Shown: positions 1 through 9,281, counted from the stretch's first letter. The stretch: 64,000 nucleotides of DNA from RGIG4079 sp045596365 (GCA_045596365.1 JAZOCE010000009.1:40401-104400); one strand, 5' to 3'. Program-made: numbers and translations. Notes: generated by a model not told the origin, from the letters alone.

Positions 1-1
1 C

Positions 2-331
2 CGCAATTTCCAAATGCGTGTTTATGGCATTGGCGAATGTGAAGAAGCTCCATCTGATATTGTTGCAAATGTGTGGAATTACGATTCAAAATGGAAAGTT
101 GAACTAATTGAAGATGGAGAGAAAACATCTGATATGACTAAATTCAGCGGTTACGACCCTTACACAAAAATCCTTTGTAGCGACAAAAGCAAAATAAAAT
201 ATGACTGGATTTATCCAACAAAGAACGACCACATGTTCCGCGCTACTCCCAAAAATCCTAATGCAAAATTACAGGTTAAAGTAACCGACCGTTTCGGTAA
301 CATCTATATTCAAGACGTAAAAAACAAATAA
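2..331 (+). CDS. Calcineurin-like phosphoesterase, C-terminal part (5' end outside window)
   Basis: The reading frame is open to the left edge of the window (residues RNFQ precede the first ATG at 14), so this is the 3' end of a longer gene. About 109 residues are visible. They resemble the C-terminal accessory domain found behind calcineurin-like metallophosphoesterases in Bacteroidota (MetallophosC type): an NVWNYDSKWKVEL stretch, a GYDP stretch, and a closing TDRFGNIYIQ strand. The catalytic metallophosphoesterase part, with its Asp/His metal ligands, would lie upstream and cannot be seen. The stop codon is 2 bases before the next start at 334, so the gene is almost certainly co-transcribed with the glycan-processing genes that follow. 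Domain assignment is from memory of the family; the substrate is unknown. Confidence 0.75.
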   Translation, partial: RNFQMRVYGIGECEEAPSDIVANVWNYDSKWKVELIEDGEKTSDMTKFSGYDPYTKILCSDKSKIKYDWIYPTKNDHMFRATPKNPNAKLQVKVTDRFGNIYIQDVKNK

Positions 332-333
332 TC

Positions 334-3018
334 ATGAAAATAAAAAGCTCTATAGCATCTCTATTCCTTTTCGGAGCATTGACCGCCAATGCCGAGATAA
401 CCATGCCATCATTTTTCAATGACAACATGGTATTGCAACAAAAATCAACAGTAACATTTCGCGGAACAGCAAATCCCGATACTAAAGTAACAATCAAAAC
501 AGGCTGGGATAACAAAAAAATCAACACCAAATCTGATAGTCAAGGAAATTGGACTGTTGACATCGCAACTCCAGGATTTGGTGGTCCGTTTGACATAGTT
601 GTATCTGACGGCACCGCTAAAACATTGAATGATGTTTATGTTGGAGAAGTGTGGTTGTGTTCAGGACAATCCAACATGGAAATGCCCATGAGAGGGTTTA
701 CCGGTCAACCTGTTGAAAACTCTCAAGAAATAATTGCTGAAGCTAATAGTCGTAGAAACATTCGCCTTTTCCGTCAAGAAAATGCATGGTCAACAACCGG
801 CATGAACGATATTGCTAATGCAAAATGGGAGAAACCCACATCTGATGCCGTTGCTCAATTTAGCGCAGTGGGATATGTATTTGCTGATCAACTTGAAAAA
901 TCACTCGATGTACCTGTAGGTATCATTCAATGTGCATGGAGCATGTCAACAATACAAGCATGGATGCCTCGCGAAACATTTACCGCTCAATTCCCCGATA
1001 TTGAATTACCCAATATCAACGGAACAGAAAAAGATTTCGGATGGCTTCAAGGCACCCCTACTCTTTTATGGAATGCAATGGTAAATCCATGGAAAGGATT
1101 CCCTATTGCCGGTGTTCTGTGGTATCAAGGAGAAGCCAATACTCCTAATGCTGAACTATATCGCAAATTGTTCCCTGCGATGGTTAGCGATTGGAGAAAA
1201 CTATTTAATAATGAGAATCTGCCATTCTATTATGCTCAATTAGCACCATGGAAAGATATGGGTTGTGAAAAAACACTATGGTCTGATTTTCGACAAGTCC
1301 AAAGTGATTTGCTATCTGAAGTAAAAAACACAGGCATGGTTACCACAGGAGACCTTGGCGATAGTATCTTCATTCATTTCCCTAAGAAAATTCAAGTGGG
1401 TAAACGCTTTGCCTACCTTGCTCTCAATAACGCATATGGCAATAAAGGCATTATGAGCGAAGCACCCATCGCCGTAAGTTGCGAAAAAAACGAAGATAGG
1501 ACCTATTGGATTCGCTTTAAAGGGGGAGAGAAAGGACTAACTCCTGAGAACAAAGAGCTATCAGGTTTTGAACTTGTTGACTTTAAAGGAAAAGTATATC
1601 CTGCAAAAGCACAAATTCTTAATAGTAGCAATGTCGTGAGAGTGTGGAGCGAAAAAGTGCCTTATCCTGTTGAAGTCAGATATGGCTACCACAATTACTA
1701 CGAAAGCTCATTGTTTAACAATGTAGGTATTCCTGCTGCTCCATTTAAAATGGAGATTAAACACACCACAGCTGCGACACAAAAACCTGCGCTAATGTGG
1801 TTTGATGCCGAAGCCAACTTCCGCCGTTTCAGTAACACCGACACAATCGACTACTATCTTTCTAAAATAAAATCTCTCGGCTTTACTCATGCTGTTGTGT
1901 GCTTGCGCCCAATCACAGGCGAAGTGCTATTTGACAGCGACATTGCCCCCATTCACAAAGAATGGGAAGGAGAAAACCATCCAGGATTTGACTACTTGGG
2001 ATATTTCATTGAACAAGGTCACAAACTTGGTCTTGAAGTGCTTGCATCAATGAATGTATTCTGTGCCGGGAACAATCACAAAGAACGCGGAGTCGTTTAT
2101 GAAGGGCACCCCGAATGGGCTTCACACTACTATGACCCGGTAAAAGGCATTATCCCTATCACTAAACTTAAAGGACCAAACAAATATGGTGCAATGGTAA
2201 ACCCCATCAACGAGGAATACCAAAATTATATAATCAGCATCATGAAAGAGATTATCACAAAATATCCTACTGTTGACGGATTGATGCTTGACCGCGTACG
2301 TTACGATGGTATCAACACCGATTTCTCAGATATGAGTCGCAAAAAATTTGAAGAATACATAGGTCAAAAAGTGCAAAACTTCCCATCTGATATCCTTTCA
2401 TGGAAAAAAGATGGAAAACGCTACACTCCTGTTTATGGCAAACTTGCTAAACAATGGGCTGAATGGCGCACTAAAAATATTACTGAATTCATGGCTCGCG
2501 CACGTAAAGAGGTGAAAGCGACAAATCCTAATGTTGATTTCTGTACCTATACAGGGGCTTGGTATCCATCATATTTTGAAGTGGGTGTGAACTTTGCAAG
2601 CAAAGATTATGATCCGAGTAAAGACTTTGAATGGGCAACTCCAAACTATAGAAATTATGGATATGCCGAACTGATTGACATCTATGCTACAGGTAATTAT
2701 TATACCGATATCACACTTGAAGATTATCGCAAAAGCAATAAATTAGTGTGGAACGAAACAGATAGCCAAGCACAAAGTGGCACATGGTATTGCGTTGAAG
2801 GTTCATGCCAAAAATTGCGCGAAATCCTTGGCAAAAACGACTTCATGGGAGGTATTTTGGTGGATCAATTCTATGAAAATCGTCCTGACCTTTCAAGAAC
2901 AATAGCTCAAAATCTTAAAGATTCTGATGGGTTGATGGTATTTGATATTGTACACATCATCACTAAAGACCTTTGGAAAGAAGTTGAAGAAGGGATGAAA
3001 AAAGGAGGGAACCTATGA
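334..3018 (+). CDS. Sialate O-acetylesterase fused to a GHL10-type glycoside hydrolase-like domain
   Basis: This 894-residue secreted protein has a Sec signal peptide (residues 1-20, ending ANA). Residues about 21-480 match sialate O-acetylesterases: an N-terminal beta domain with NMVLQQ, then the SGNH-type SGQSNM block at 110-115 with nucleophile Ser113, and a WYQGEAN block. Residues about 484-880 are a different domain, a TIM-barrel of the GHL10/alpha-amylase-like type (MWFDAEANF, DGLMLDRVRYD, NFASKDYDPSKDFEW). Esterases of this family normally end near residue 480-690, so this is a two-enzyme fusion. The usual catalytic His motif near the end of the esterase domain, commonly DIHP, reads FIHF here; the His is kept but the preceding Asp is not seen. 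The gene overlaps the next by 4 bases (ATGA). The likely role is removal of O-acetyl groups from glycans together with backbone cleavage in the periplasm or at the surface; the exact substrate is unknown. Confidence 0.85.
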   Translation: MKIKSSIASLFLFGALTANAEITMPSFFNDNMVLQQKSTVTFRGTANPDTKVTIKTGWDNKKINTKSDSQGNWTVDIATPGFGGPFDIVVSDGTAKTLNDVYVGEVWLCSGQSNMEMPMRGFTGQPVENSQEIIAEANSRRNIRLFRQENAWSTTGMNDIANAKWEKPTSDAVAQFSAVGYVFADQLEKSLDVPVGIIQCAWSMSTIQAWMPRETFTAQFPDIELPNINGTEKDFGWLQGTPTLLWNAMVNPWKGFPIAGVLWYQGEANTPNAELYRKLFPAMVSDWRKLFNNENLPFYYAQLAPWKDMGCEKTLWSDFRQVQSDLLSEVKNTGMVTTGDLGDSIFIHFPKKIQVGKRFAYLALNNAYGNKGIMSEAPIAVSCEKNEDRTYWIRFKGGEKGLTPENKELSGFELVDFKGKVYPAKAQILNSSNVVRVWSEKVPYPVEVRYGYHNYYESSLFNNVGIPAAPFKMEIKHTTAATQKPALMWFDAEANFRRFSNTDTIDYYLSKIKSLGFTHAVVCLRPITGEVLFDSDIAPIHKEWEGENHPGFDYLGYFIEQGHKLGLEVLASMNVFCAGNNHKERGVVYEGHPEWASHYYDPVKGIIPITKLKGPNKYGAMVNPINEEYQNYIISIMKEIITKYPTVDGLMLDRVRYDGINTDFSDMSRKKFEEYIGQKVQNFPSDILSWKKDGKRYTPVYGKLAKQWAEWRTKNITEFMARARKEVKATNPNVDFCTYTGAWYPSYFEVGVNFASKDYDPSKDFEWATPNYRNYGYAELIDIYATGNYYTDITLEDYRKSNKLVWNETDSQAQSGTWYCVEGSCQKLREILGKNDFMGGILVDQFYENRPDLSRTIAQNLKDSDGLMVFDIVHIITKDLWKEVEEGMKKGGNL

Positions 3019-4418
3019 ATGACCGCGCCTTATCAATAGACGCTCTACGCGGATATGCCATAATCACAATGGTGTTAAGCGCATCAATTGTGTCAGGAAT
3101 TCTTCCGGGATGGATGTACCACGCACAGACCCCCCCCCCGTCCCATGCATTCAATCCCGATGTTCCGGGATTGACTTGGGTTGACTTGGTTTTTCCTTCC
3201 TTCCTTTTTGCAATGGGAGCAGCCTTCCCATTCTCTATCGGCAAAAAAATTCAAAAAGGGGTGAGCAAATTAAAAATGACACTATCGGCATTATGGCGAG
3301 GAGTGTTACTTACCTACTTTTCGATATTAATACAACATTTCTACCCCTACATGACAGGTGGTGATACAACATCACAATGGCTTGCTATCTTCTGTTTCAT
3401 CTTACTTTTCCCCATTTACATGAGATTACCGGGAAAGATTTCCAATTGGTTAAGATGGGCAATACAGTTGATAGCAATGGCAGTAGGGTATGTTGCAATT
3501 TTATGTATTGACTATCCCAACGGATATACATTTGACTTGCACACAAGCAACATTATAATACTCATTCTTGCCAATATGGCTGTATTTGCTTCGTTGCTTT
3601 ACATCTTTACATACAACAAGCCAAAACTGCGCTTAGCAATCCTCTTGATGCTCTTCATGGTAACGATATCGGCTACCGTTCCCAACTCATGGGCAGGTGC
3701 ATTCATGAGCTACTCTCCTATTACTTGGTTTTACAACCCCATGTACTTGAAATACTTGTTTATTGTAATACCTGGAGCATTTGCAGGTGAAGTATTGGTA
3801 AAATGGTTGGCTGAACGCAAAGCAAATGGCGCCAATGAGATAAACGAACCAAGCAAAGCCAAAGCATGGACAATACTATTTATAACTCTTGCTATTGTAA
3901 TCGTTAATCTTTATTGCCTATACATGAGATTCATCGGTTTAAATATCATCCTAAACTTGTCATTACTCATGGCAGGCTGGATTATATTAAAACGATTAAC
4001 CGGATACGGCACATTGTGGAGAAACCTATTTATAATCGGCGCATTTATGATATTATTAGGATTAGCGATTGAGCCATTTGAAGGTGGTATCAAAAAAGAC
4101 CCTGTAACATTCTCTTATCTATTTACAACATCAGGGCTATCTTTTATGACACTGATATTTTTCAGCATCATCTGCGACTTCTTCCGCTGTCATAAAGGGA
4201 CTGCATTCCTTGTCATGTCGGGACAAAACCCAATGGTAGCATATGTCGCTGATAACTTACTAATATTCCCTATACTAATCCTATGCGGTGTATGGCAATA
4301 CTTCTCGGTATTCAGCCAAGGCCCATGGTTAGGGTTCCTTCAAGGTGTAATTATAACATCTATGGCTGTTTTAGTAACAATGTTCTTCACTAAAATAAAA
4401 TTTTTGTGGCGTACATAA
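3015..4418 (+). CDS. DUF5009 / heparan-alpha-glucosaminide N-acetyltransferase-like membrane protein
   Basis: This 467-residue polytopic inner-membrane protein begins with the family signature RALSIDALRGYAII and continues with WVDLVFPSFLFAMGAAFPFSIG. About eleven hydrophobic segments are visible. The family (COG4299/DUF5009) is related to human HGSNAT, which transfers acetyl from cytoplasmic acetyl-CoA across the membrane onto glucosamine ends of glycans. Here it sits between an acetylesterase fusion and a GH20 hexosaminidase, which suggests acetyl handling on amino sugars, but the donor and acceptor are not known. Its start overlaps the upstream stop (ATGA), implying translational coupling. 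A run of ten C residues (3130-3139) encodes part of QTPPPSH. In an AT-rich gene this could slip and shift the frame. Confidence 0.8.
   Translation: MNDRALSIDALRGYAIITMVLSASIVSGILPGWMYHAQTPPPSHAFNPDVPGLTWVDLVFPSFLFAMGAAFPFSIGKKIQKGVSKLKMTLSALWRGVLLTYFSILIQHFYPYMTGGDTTSQWLAIFCFILLFPIYMRLPGKISNWLRWAIQLIAMAVGYVAILCIDYPNGYTFDLHTSNIIILILANMAVFASLLYIFTYNKPKLRLAILLMLFMVTISATVPNSWAGAFMSYSPITWFYNPMYLKYLFIVIPGAFAGEVLVKWLAERKANGANEINEPSKAKAWTILFITLAIVIVNLYCLYMRFIGLNIILNLSLLMAGWIILKRLTGYGTLWRNLFIIGAFMILLGLAIEPFEGGIKKDPVTFSYLFTTSGLSFMTLIFFSIICDFFRCHKGTAFLVMSGQNPMVAYVADNLLIFPILILCGVWQYFSVFSQGPWLGFLQGVIITSMAVLVTMFFTKIKFLWRT
3130..3139 (+). repeat. C10 homopolymer inside a coding sequence
   Basis: Ten consecutive C bases lie 115 bases inside the membrane acyltransferase gene, encoding Pro-Pro-Pro with CCC codons in otherwise AT-rich sequence. 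Loss or gain of one C would frameshift the protein near residue 40-42. Confidence 0.9.
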
Positions 4419-4453
4419 ATCAATATCAAAAAACTAATAACATTCCAACCTAT

Positions 4454-6769
4454 ATGAAAAATCTTTGCAAGTATTTATTACCAATGGCATGCGTGGCAAT
4501 CTGCTCATGCGGTACATCTACCGGTAGTGCTGACTACGATGTAATTCCACGCCCAAACAACATCGCTCTTGACACTACAACTACTAATCAGTTCATCCTT
4601 GATAAGAATGTAGCAATAGTTCACTATGGCGATGAGGATATGACTCGCAACGCGACATTCCTGGCTCAATACATCAAAGATATGACAGGTATTGAAATCA
4701 GCAAGAATGGAGACAAAGTAATTAAATTGCAAGCAAGCCTTGTTGACGAAAATCCTGAAGCATATAAGCTTAATGTGTATGCCGATAGTATCGTCATCAA
4801 CGGTGCTACTCCCGCAGCTGTGTTTAGAGCATTGCAAACTATACGTAAATCTCTTCCATGTGCAGAAGTTGACGCTGTAGAAATGCCTGTTGTTGAGATC
4901 TATGACTATCCTCGATTTGAATATCGTGGAGCTCACTTTGACGTGTGCCGTCATTTCTTCACTATTGATGAAGTTAAGACATTTATCGACATGCTTGCGC
5001 TTCACAATATCAACAACTTCCATTGGCACCTTAATGATGACCAAGGATGGCGCATTGAAATAAAGAAATATCCGAAACTCGTTGAAATAGGGTCTAATCG
5101 CAAAGAGACTGTTATAGGTCGCACCCCAGGTGAATGGGATGGAATTCCTGTTGTTGGATATTACACACAAGAACAAGCTAAAGAAATTGTAGAATATGCA
5201 GCAGAACGATATATAAATGTTATTCCTGAAATTGATATGCCGGGACACATGCGCTCTGCACTTGCTTCTTATCCTCACCTCGGATGTACAGGTGGTCCTT
5301 ATGATGTGTGGACTGAATGGGGTGTAACTGAAGAAGTATTGTGTGTGGGAAATGACTCTACAATGACTTTCTTGACCGACGTATTTAACGAAATCATGGA
5401 TATCTTCCCATCAAAATACATCAATGCCGGTGGGGACGAATGTCCTAAAACTCGCTGGAAAGAATGTCCTAAATGCCAAGCTCGCATTAAAGCAGAAGGT
5501 ATTACTGCAAAAGGTAAATTCAATGAATTTGACCGCCTTCAAGGATATGTAACAAACTATATCTATAAAGTAATATCGGCGCGAGGTCGCATCATGATGG
5601 GTTGGGACGAAATCTTGCAAGCTGATATTCCATCTGACGCTATCGTTCTTTCATGGCAAGGTATTGCCGGAGCTATCGAAGGTGCTAACCGCGGCAACAA
5701 AGTAGTATTATCGCCAAATACTCACTGCTACTTTGATTTCTATCAATCAAAGGACACTCAACATGAACCATTTGCTATTGGCGGATATACTCCGGTTGAA
5801 AAAGTTTATAGCTTTGAACCCATTCCAAGTGTATTGACCGAAGAACAAGCTAAACTTGTTATTGGTGCTCAATGTAACCTATGGACTGAATATATCAAAA
5901 CATTCAGTCAAGCTCAATACATGGAACTGCCTCGTCTTGCTGCATTGTGTGAAGTGCAATGGACTGAGCCTCAACTCAAAGACTATGAATCATTCAAAGA
6001 TCGTATTCCAGCAATGTTTGCTATATACGATAAGTATGGTTACAACTATGCTAAACATCTTTGCGATGTAAATGCGACATATACACCTGTTCCTGAGAAG
6101 AAAGCTCTTGAAGTAACATTCACAACATTGAAAAATCGCGAAATACGCTATACAACTGATGGCAGCGAGCCTACTGAGAAGTCTAAACTTTATGAAGGTC
6201 CATTTACTATTGATAGTAGCATGATTATCAAAGCCGCTTCATTTAGCAACGGTGTAATGAGTCGCGCTATCAGCGATACAATCAATACCAACATAGCTTC
6301 TTTCTCAACAGCTTCATTCAAAACAACTCCAGCCAACGGATATGCCTTTAATGGTGCACAAACACTTGTTGATGGTATCGTCGGAGGAACTACTAACTAC
6401 CGCACAGGTCGTTGGATTGGGTTCGTAGGAAATGATTGTGATGTAGTTATTGACTTGGGTGCTGAACAATCAATCACTGAAGTAGGATTTAATTGTTGTG
6501 TGTTCCAATGCGACGGTGTTGTCGATGCTGCTGGTGTAGAGATATATGGTTCAACTGATGGCAACGAATACACCCTCATTGCTAAAGAAGATTATCCCGA
6601 AATTATCAAAGAAGTAGAGTTTGGCACTCCTAATCACATTATCAAGTTTGACGCTAAACCTCTTCGTTACTTAAACATCATCATTAAAAGCCACAAAGCG
6701 CTACCTTCATGGCACGCATTTGCAGGTGCTCAAGCGTTTGTTTTCGTTGATGAAATCACAATGAAATAA
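4454..6769 (+). CDS. GH20 beta-N-acetylhexosaminidase, lipoprotein
   Basis: This 771-residue enzyme hydrolyses terminal beta-linked GlcNAc or GalNAc. I chose the ATG at 4454 over the in-frame ATG at 4406 because it gives a proper lipoprotein signal (MKNLCKYLLPMACVAICSC, with Cys19 as likely lipidation site) and avoids overlap with the preceding gene. The GH20 domain order is clear: an N-terminal hexosaminidase domain, the barrel with HWHLNDDQGWRIEIKKYP, and the catalytic Asp328-Glu329 pair in NAGGDECPKTRW. After the barrel there is a chitobiase/hexosaminidase C-terminal module (RYTTDGSEPT) and an F5/8-type (CBM32-like) domain up to the end. It follows the HGSNAT-like gene after 35 bases and abuts the next gene (TAATG). 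It is probably anchored in the outer membrane or periplasm. Confidence 0.93.
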   Translation: MKNLCKYLLPMACVAICSCGTSTGSADYDVIPRPNNIALDTTTTNQFILDKNVAIVHYGDEDMTRNATFLAQYIKDMTGIEISKNGDKVIKLQASLVDENPEAYKLNVYADSIVINGATPAAVFRALQTIRKSLPCAEVDAVEMPVVEIYDYPRFEYRGAHFDVCRHFFTIDEVKTFIDMLALHNINNFHWHLNDDQGWRIEIKKYPKLVEIGSNRKETVIGRTPGEWDGIPVVGYYTQEQAKEIVEYAAERYINVIPEIDMPGHMRSALASYPHLGCTGGPYDVWTEWGVTEEVLCVGNDSTMTFLTDVFNEIMDIFPSKYINAGGDECPKTRWKECPKCQARIKAEGITAKGKFNEFDRLQGYVTNYIYKVISARGRIMMGWDEILQADIPSDAIVLSWQGIAGAIEGANRGNKVVLSPNTHCYFDFYQSKDTQHEPFAIGGYTPVEKVYSFEPIPSVLTEEQAKLVIGAQCNLWTEYIKTFSQAQYMELPRLAALCEVQWTEPQLKDYESFKDRIPAMFAIYDKYGYNYAKHLCDVNATYTPVPEKKALEVTFTTLKNREIRYTTDGSEPTEKSKLYEGPFTIDSSMIIKAASFSNGVMSRAISDTINTNIASFSTASFKTTPANGYAFNGAQTLVDGIVGGTTNYRTGRWIGFVGNDCDVVIDLGAEQSITEVGFNCCVFQCDGVVDAAGVEIYGSTDGNEYTLIAKEDYPEIIKEVEFGTPNHIIKFDAKPLRYLNIIIKSHKALPSWHAFAGAQAFVFVDEITMK

Positions 6770-8247
6770 TGTATATGAATAAGTATATCAAAACTATCGC
6801 ATTTGCTGCACTTGTTGTGGCAAATGCGATTTCTTTATCAGCTCAAGAGATATTGCCCGTTACTGGTAGTTGGGTTAATTTGTTCTATCAAGATGTTCGC
6901 AACAAATATACCAATCCTCAACACATGGATAATACCGACCCTGACTTTTGGCAAGCAAAAGTCAGAGAAATGCATGACCAAGGGATTGAATATCTAATAT
7001 TCATGGCAACAGCCAATGAAGGCAAAGCCGATTATCCCTCTAAGATTATGCCATGGGCTTACGACGCCAATCGCAAAAGCCCTGTGTGTGCGATAATGGA
7101 CGAAGCCGACCAACTGGGCATGAAAGTATTCATGAGTATTGGATGGGCTAAAGACCAGGATGACAATCTTAAGATACCCGAAATCCTACAACGCCAGAAG
7201 GATATAATGAATGAACTCGCGCAAATATATGGCAACCGTAGTTCATTCTATGGATGGTATCTCCCTGTTGAAGACTGCCTCGGCCCGGTGCTTACTGATG
7301 CCGCTGTTAAAGCCGTTAACTCGCTTGTTGAGAAAGCCCACAAACTGACTCCTGGCAAGAAAACCATGATTTCTCCTTACGGATTTTTCTGCTCAGAATT
7401 TGACAACCCTAAGTTTGGCGAACAAATAGAAAAACTAAAAGTCGATATCATCGCATATCAAGATGAAGTGGGATGCGTCAGAGAAGATTTCCCAATGCCC
7501 CGCCTAAAAGAAAGCTGGAAGAAGATGAGAGCGATCCACGACCGCACAAATATTGAGATGTGGGCCAATTGTGAGCTTTTCACTTGGGAAAAAGGGTTGA
7601 ATAGCCGTCAATCGGCTCTAATTCCTGCAGCAATGCCTCGTGTTATTTCGCAACTTGCTGCGGCATCACAAGGTGGAGCTGAGCGCATTATCTCATTCAT
7701 GGTTTATGGTATCTGGGATACCAATAGCACCCCCTATTCAATTGCCCAACCCCACCTTTCTAAAATTGCAGCCGATGATTATTCATCTTGGCGCGCCAAT
7801 GACTCACGCTGGCATCTTCTAAATGCCACTTTAATGGGCAAGGCTGTAAACGGATACATCAATAATGATAATCCTCTATTTGACGGCAAAATAGGAGACG
7901 AGAGCCCTCTTAATGAGAATTGGACTAAGTTCTCTGATGGATATAACTCTATTGACATTCCTAATGCAACTGACAGCATTAAGAACATCTCTGTTCGCTT
8001 TCTAAAGTGCCTAAAAAAAGGAATAACATTCCCCTATAAAGTGTATTTATATTCATCATCTGATGGCAAAAATTACACTCTGAAGGCGACTAAAGATGTC
8101 CCTGATTTTGCAAATGCACAACACGATACATGGGTTGACTGCATCACTTTCAAATGCTCAGGAGACAAATTTTATCGCATAGCTTTTGAAAGCGACAAAA
8201 AAGTTGCGATTGACGAAATTTTTATCAATCTACAAATCAATAAGTAA
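6769..8247 (+). CDS. DUF4434-family secreted glycoside-hydrolase-like protein
   Basis: This is a 492-residue secreted protein with a signal peptide ending SLSA-QE. The main domain (about residues 30-350) looks like the DUF4434 TIM-barrel family, which is related to glycoside hydrolases: GSWVNLFYQD, FMSIGWAKDQDD, SFYGWYLPVEDC and EMWANCELFTWE. Glu side chains in the strand-end positions (PVEDC, NCELF) are candidate catalytic residues, but no activity is established for the family as far as I know. The last ~120 residues form a beta-rich, F5/8-like module (SSSDGKNYTLKATKD). The start ATG shares a base with the hexosaminidase stop codon (TAATG); an alternative ATG lies at 6775. It closes the operon, since a fresh promoter appears at 8304. 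Confidence 0.7.
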   Translation: MYMNKYIKTIAFAALVVANAISLSAQEILPVTGSWVNLFYQDVRNKYTNPQHMDNTDPDFWQAKVREMHDQGIEYLIFMATANEGKADYPSKIMPWAYDANRKSPVCAIMDEADQLGMKVFMSIGWAKDQDDNLKIPEILQRQKDIMNELAQIYGNRSSFYGWYLPVEDCLGPVLTDAAVKAVNSLVEKAHKLTPGKKTMISPYGFFCSEFDNPKFGEQIEKLKVDIIAYQDEVGCVREDFPMPRLKESWKKMRAIHDRTNIEMWANCELFTWEKGLNSRQSALIPAAMPRVISQLAAASQGGAERIISFMVYGIWDTNSTPYSIAQPHLSKIAADDYSSWRANDSRWHLLNATLMGKAVNGYINNDNPLFDGKIGDESPLNENWTKFSDGYNSIDIPNATDSIKNISVRFLKCLKKGITFPYKVYLYSSSDGKNYTLKATKDVPDFANAQHDTWVDCITFKCSGDKFYRIAFESDKKVAIDEIFINLQINK

Positions 8248-8303
8248 CTATTTATTTACTAAATAATCTAAAATAAAAGTTTCTTCAATTAAGTTATTTG
8301 TTA

Positions 8304-8311
8304 TATCTTTG
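8304..8311 (+). promoter_or_regulatory. Bacteroidota -7 box upstream of ferredoxin
   Basis: TATCTTTG matches the TAnnTTTG consensus and lies 44 bases before the ferredoxin start. Confidence 0.7.
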
Positions 8312-8355
8312 CGGTGTTAAACATAAAATTTGTATAATTTAAAACAATTTCAATT

Positions 8356-8526
8356 ATGGCTTACGTTATTACTGACAACTGTGTAGCTTGTGGAACTTGT
8401 ATTTCTGCTTGCCCTGTTGAAGCTATCTCTGAAGGTGATATCTACAAAATCGATCCAGATACTTGTATCGATTGCGGTACTTGCGCTGAAAACTGCCCAA
8501 GCGAAGCTATTATTCCTGGAGAATAA
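8356..8526 (+). CDS. Small 2[4Fe-4S] ferredoxin
   Basis: This 56-residue protein carries two complete CxxCxxCxxxCP cluster-binding motifs: Cys9, 12, 15 and 19, and Cys37, 40, 43 and 47. It is the classical clostridial-type bacterial ferredoxin, a low-potential soluble electron carrier used with enzymes such as pyruvate:ferredoxin oxidoreductase in anaerobes. Length and cysteine spacing are exactly those of the family. It has its own promoter and is followed by a strong palindromic terminator, so it is a monocistronic unit. Confidence 0.95.
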   Translation: MAYVITDNCVACGTCISACPVEAISEGDIYKIDPDTCIDCGTCAENCPSEAIIPGE

Positions 8527-8546
8527 TCACCTCTAAAAAAGAAATT

Positions 8547-8578
8547 AAAAAAGGATGCATAATTATGCATCCTTTTTC
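8547..8578. terminator. Bidirectional rho-independent terminator
   Basis: The perfect palindrome AGGATGCATAATTATGCATC+CT is flanked by an A-run and a T-run. It lies between the convergent ferredoxin and lipoprotein genes and can serve both. Confidence 0.85.
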
Positions 8579-8597
8579 GTTTTATACTGATTTTGTA

Positions 8598-9128
8598 TTA
8601 ATTATTGCGACGATAGGTATATGTTTCGACATTATTATGAGCGCGACCATCTTCATATACATCCTTTTCTTCTTCAACAATAACCAATTCGTTTGCTGAA
8701 ACACTTTTTATATAGACTTTTTCAGAATATACATCTCCACCATATTCTTCTGTATATTCAGAAATAACATTTCCATCAATTTCAAATATTTCACTTTCAT
8801 CTATATACCAACGACTATTATAATAATAAGACCAAGTTACTTCATAGGTATTTTCCCCAATACATTCTATATACAATTTTTCAGGATCATGGTCAGTACA
8901 TCCTTCAGAACAAACACCTCCAGCAGTTTGATCATCGTAATCCCAAGTTGTGTAGGTAATGCCATCTTCTGAACAAACTTCCTTTTCACTTACCAAAAAC
9001 CATTCACCTTCAAGGTTTTCTTTAATTGAACCAGAACTTGGTCCTCCTTCATCATCACTTGAACATGAAGCAAAACTCATTCCCATCACAAGCATCATTA
9101 CGATGCCAAAAAATTTCAAATCTTTCAT
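8598..9128 (-). CDS. Lipocalin-like lipoprotein, function unknown
   Basis: A 176-residue lipoprotein: the signal sequence ends SFASC, with Cys22 as lipidation site, followed by an acidic/Ser spacer (SSDDEGG) typical of surface-exposed Bacteroidota lipoproteins. The body is beta-rich and acidic, beginning NLEGEWFLVSEKE, a pattern seen in lipocalin-like Bacteroidota lipoproteins. An internal Cys pair (CSEGC) may form a disulphide. No catalytic motif is visible. It is monocistronic, with a -7 box at 9164-9171 and the shared terminator behind it. Confidence 0.65.
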   Translation of the reverse strand: MKDLKFFGIVMMLVMGMSFASCSSDDEGGPSSGSIKENLEGEWFLVSEKEVCSEDGITYTTWDYDDQTAGGVCSEGCTDHDPEKLYIECIGENTYEVTWSYYYNSRWYIDESEIFEIDGNVISEYTEEYGGDVYSEKVYIKSVSANELVIVEEEKDVYEDGRAHNNVETYTYRRNN

Positions 9129-9163
9129 TTTAATAAATTAGTTATTAGGTTATTTTAACAACG

Positions 9164-9171
9164 CAAAGTTA
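9164..9171 (-). promoter_or_regulatory. -7 box for the lipoprotein gene
   Basis: TAACTTTG on the minus strand, 36 bases before the lipoprotein start. Confidence 0.6.
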
Positions 9172-9273
9172 ACTATAAAACGTGTCCCACTTACCCTTCC
9201 CTATTAAATTTTGTTAACACATTTATTATTCTACTATTTTAGTATCACTTTTTTGTTTTAGCTTTAAAAACTT

Positions 9274-9281
9274 TATCTTTG
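9274..9281 (+). promoter_or_regulatory. -7 box for the glycosyltransferase-ruvC operon
   Basis: TATCTTTG, with a TTTTG at 9251-9255 at the right distance for a -33 element; the gene starts at 9311. Confidence 0.7.

Noticed and set aside
4505..5278. 257-codon minus-strand ORF inside the GH20 gene
   Set aside because: It is antisense to the conserved hexosaminidase barrel and has an unnatural Cys/His/Ile/Phe composition.
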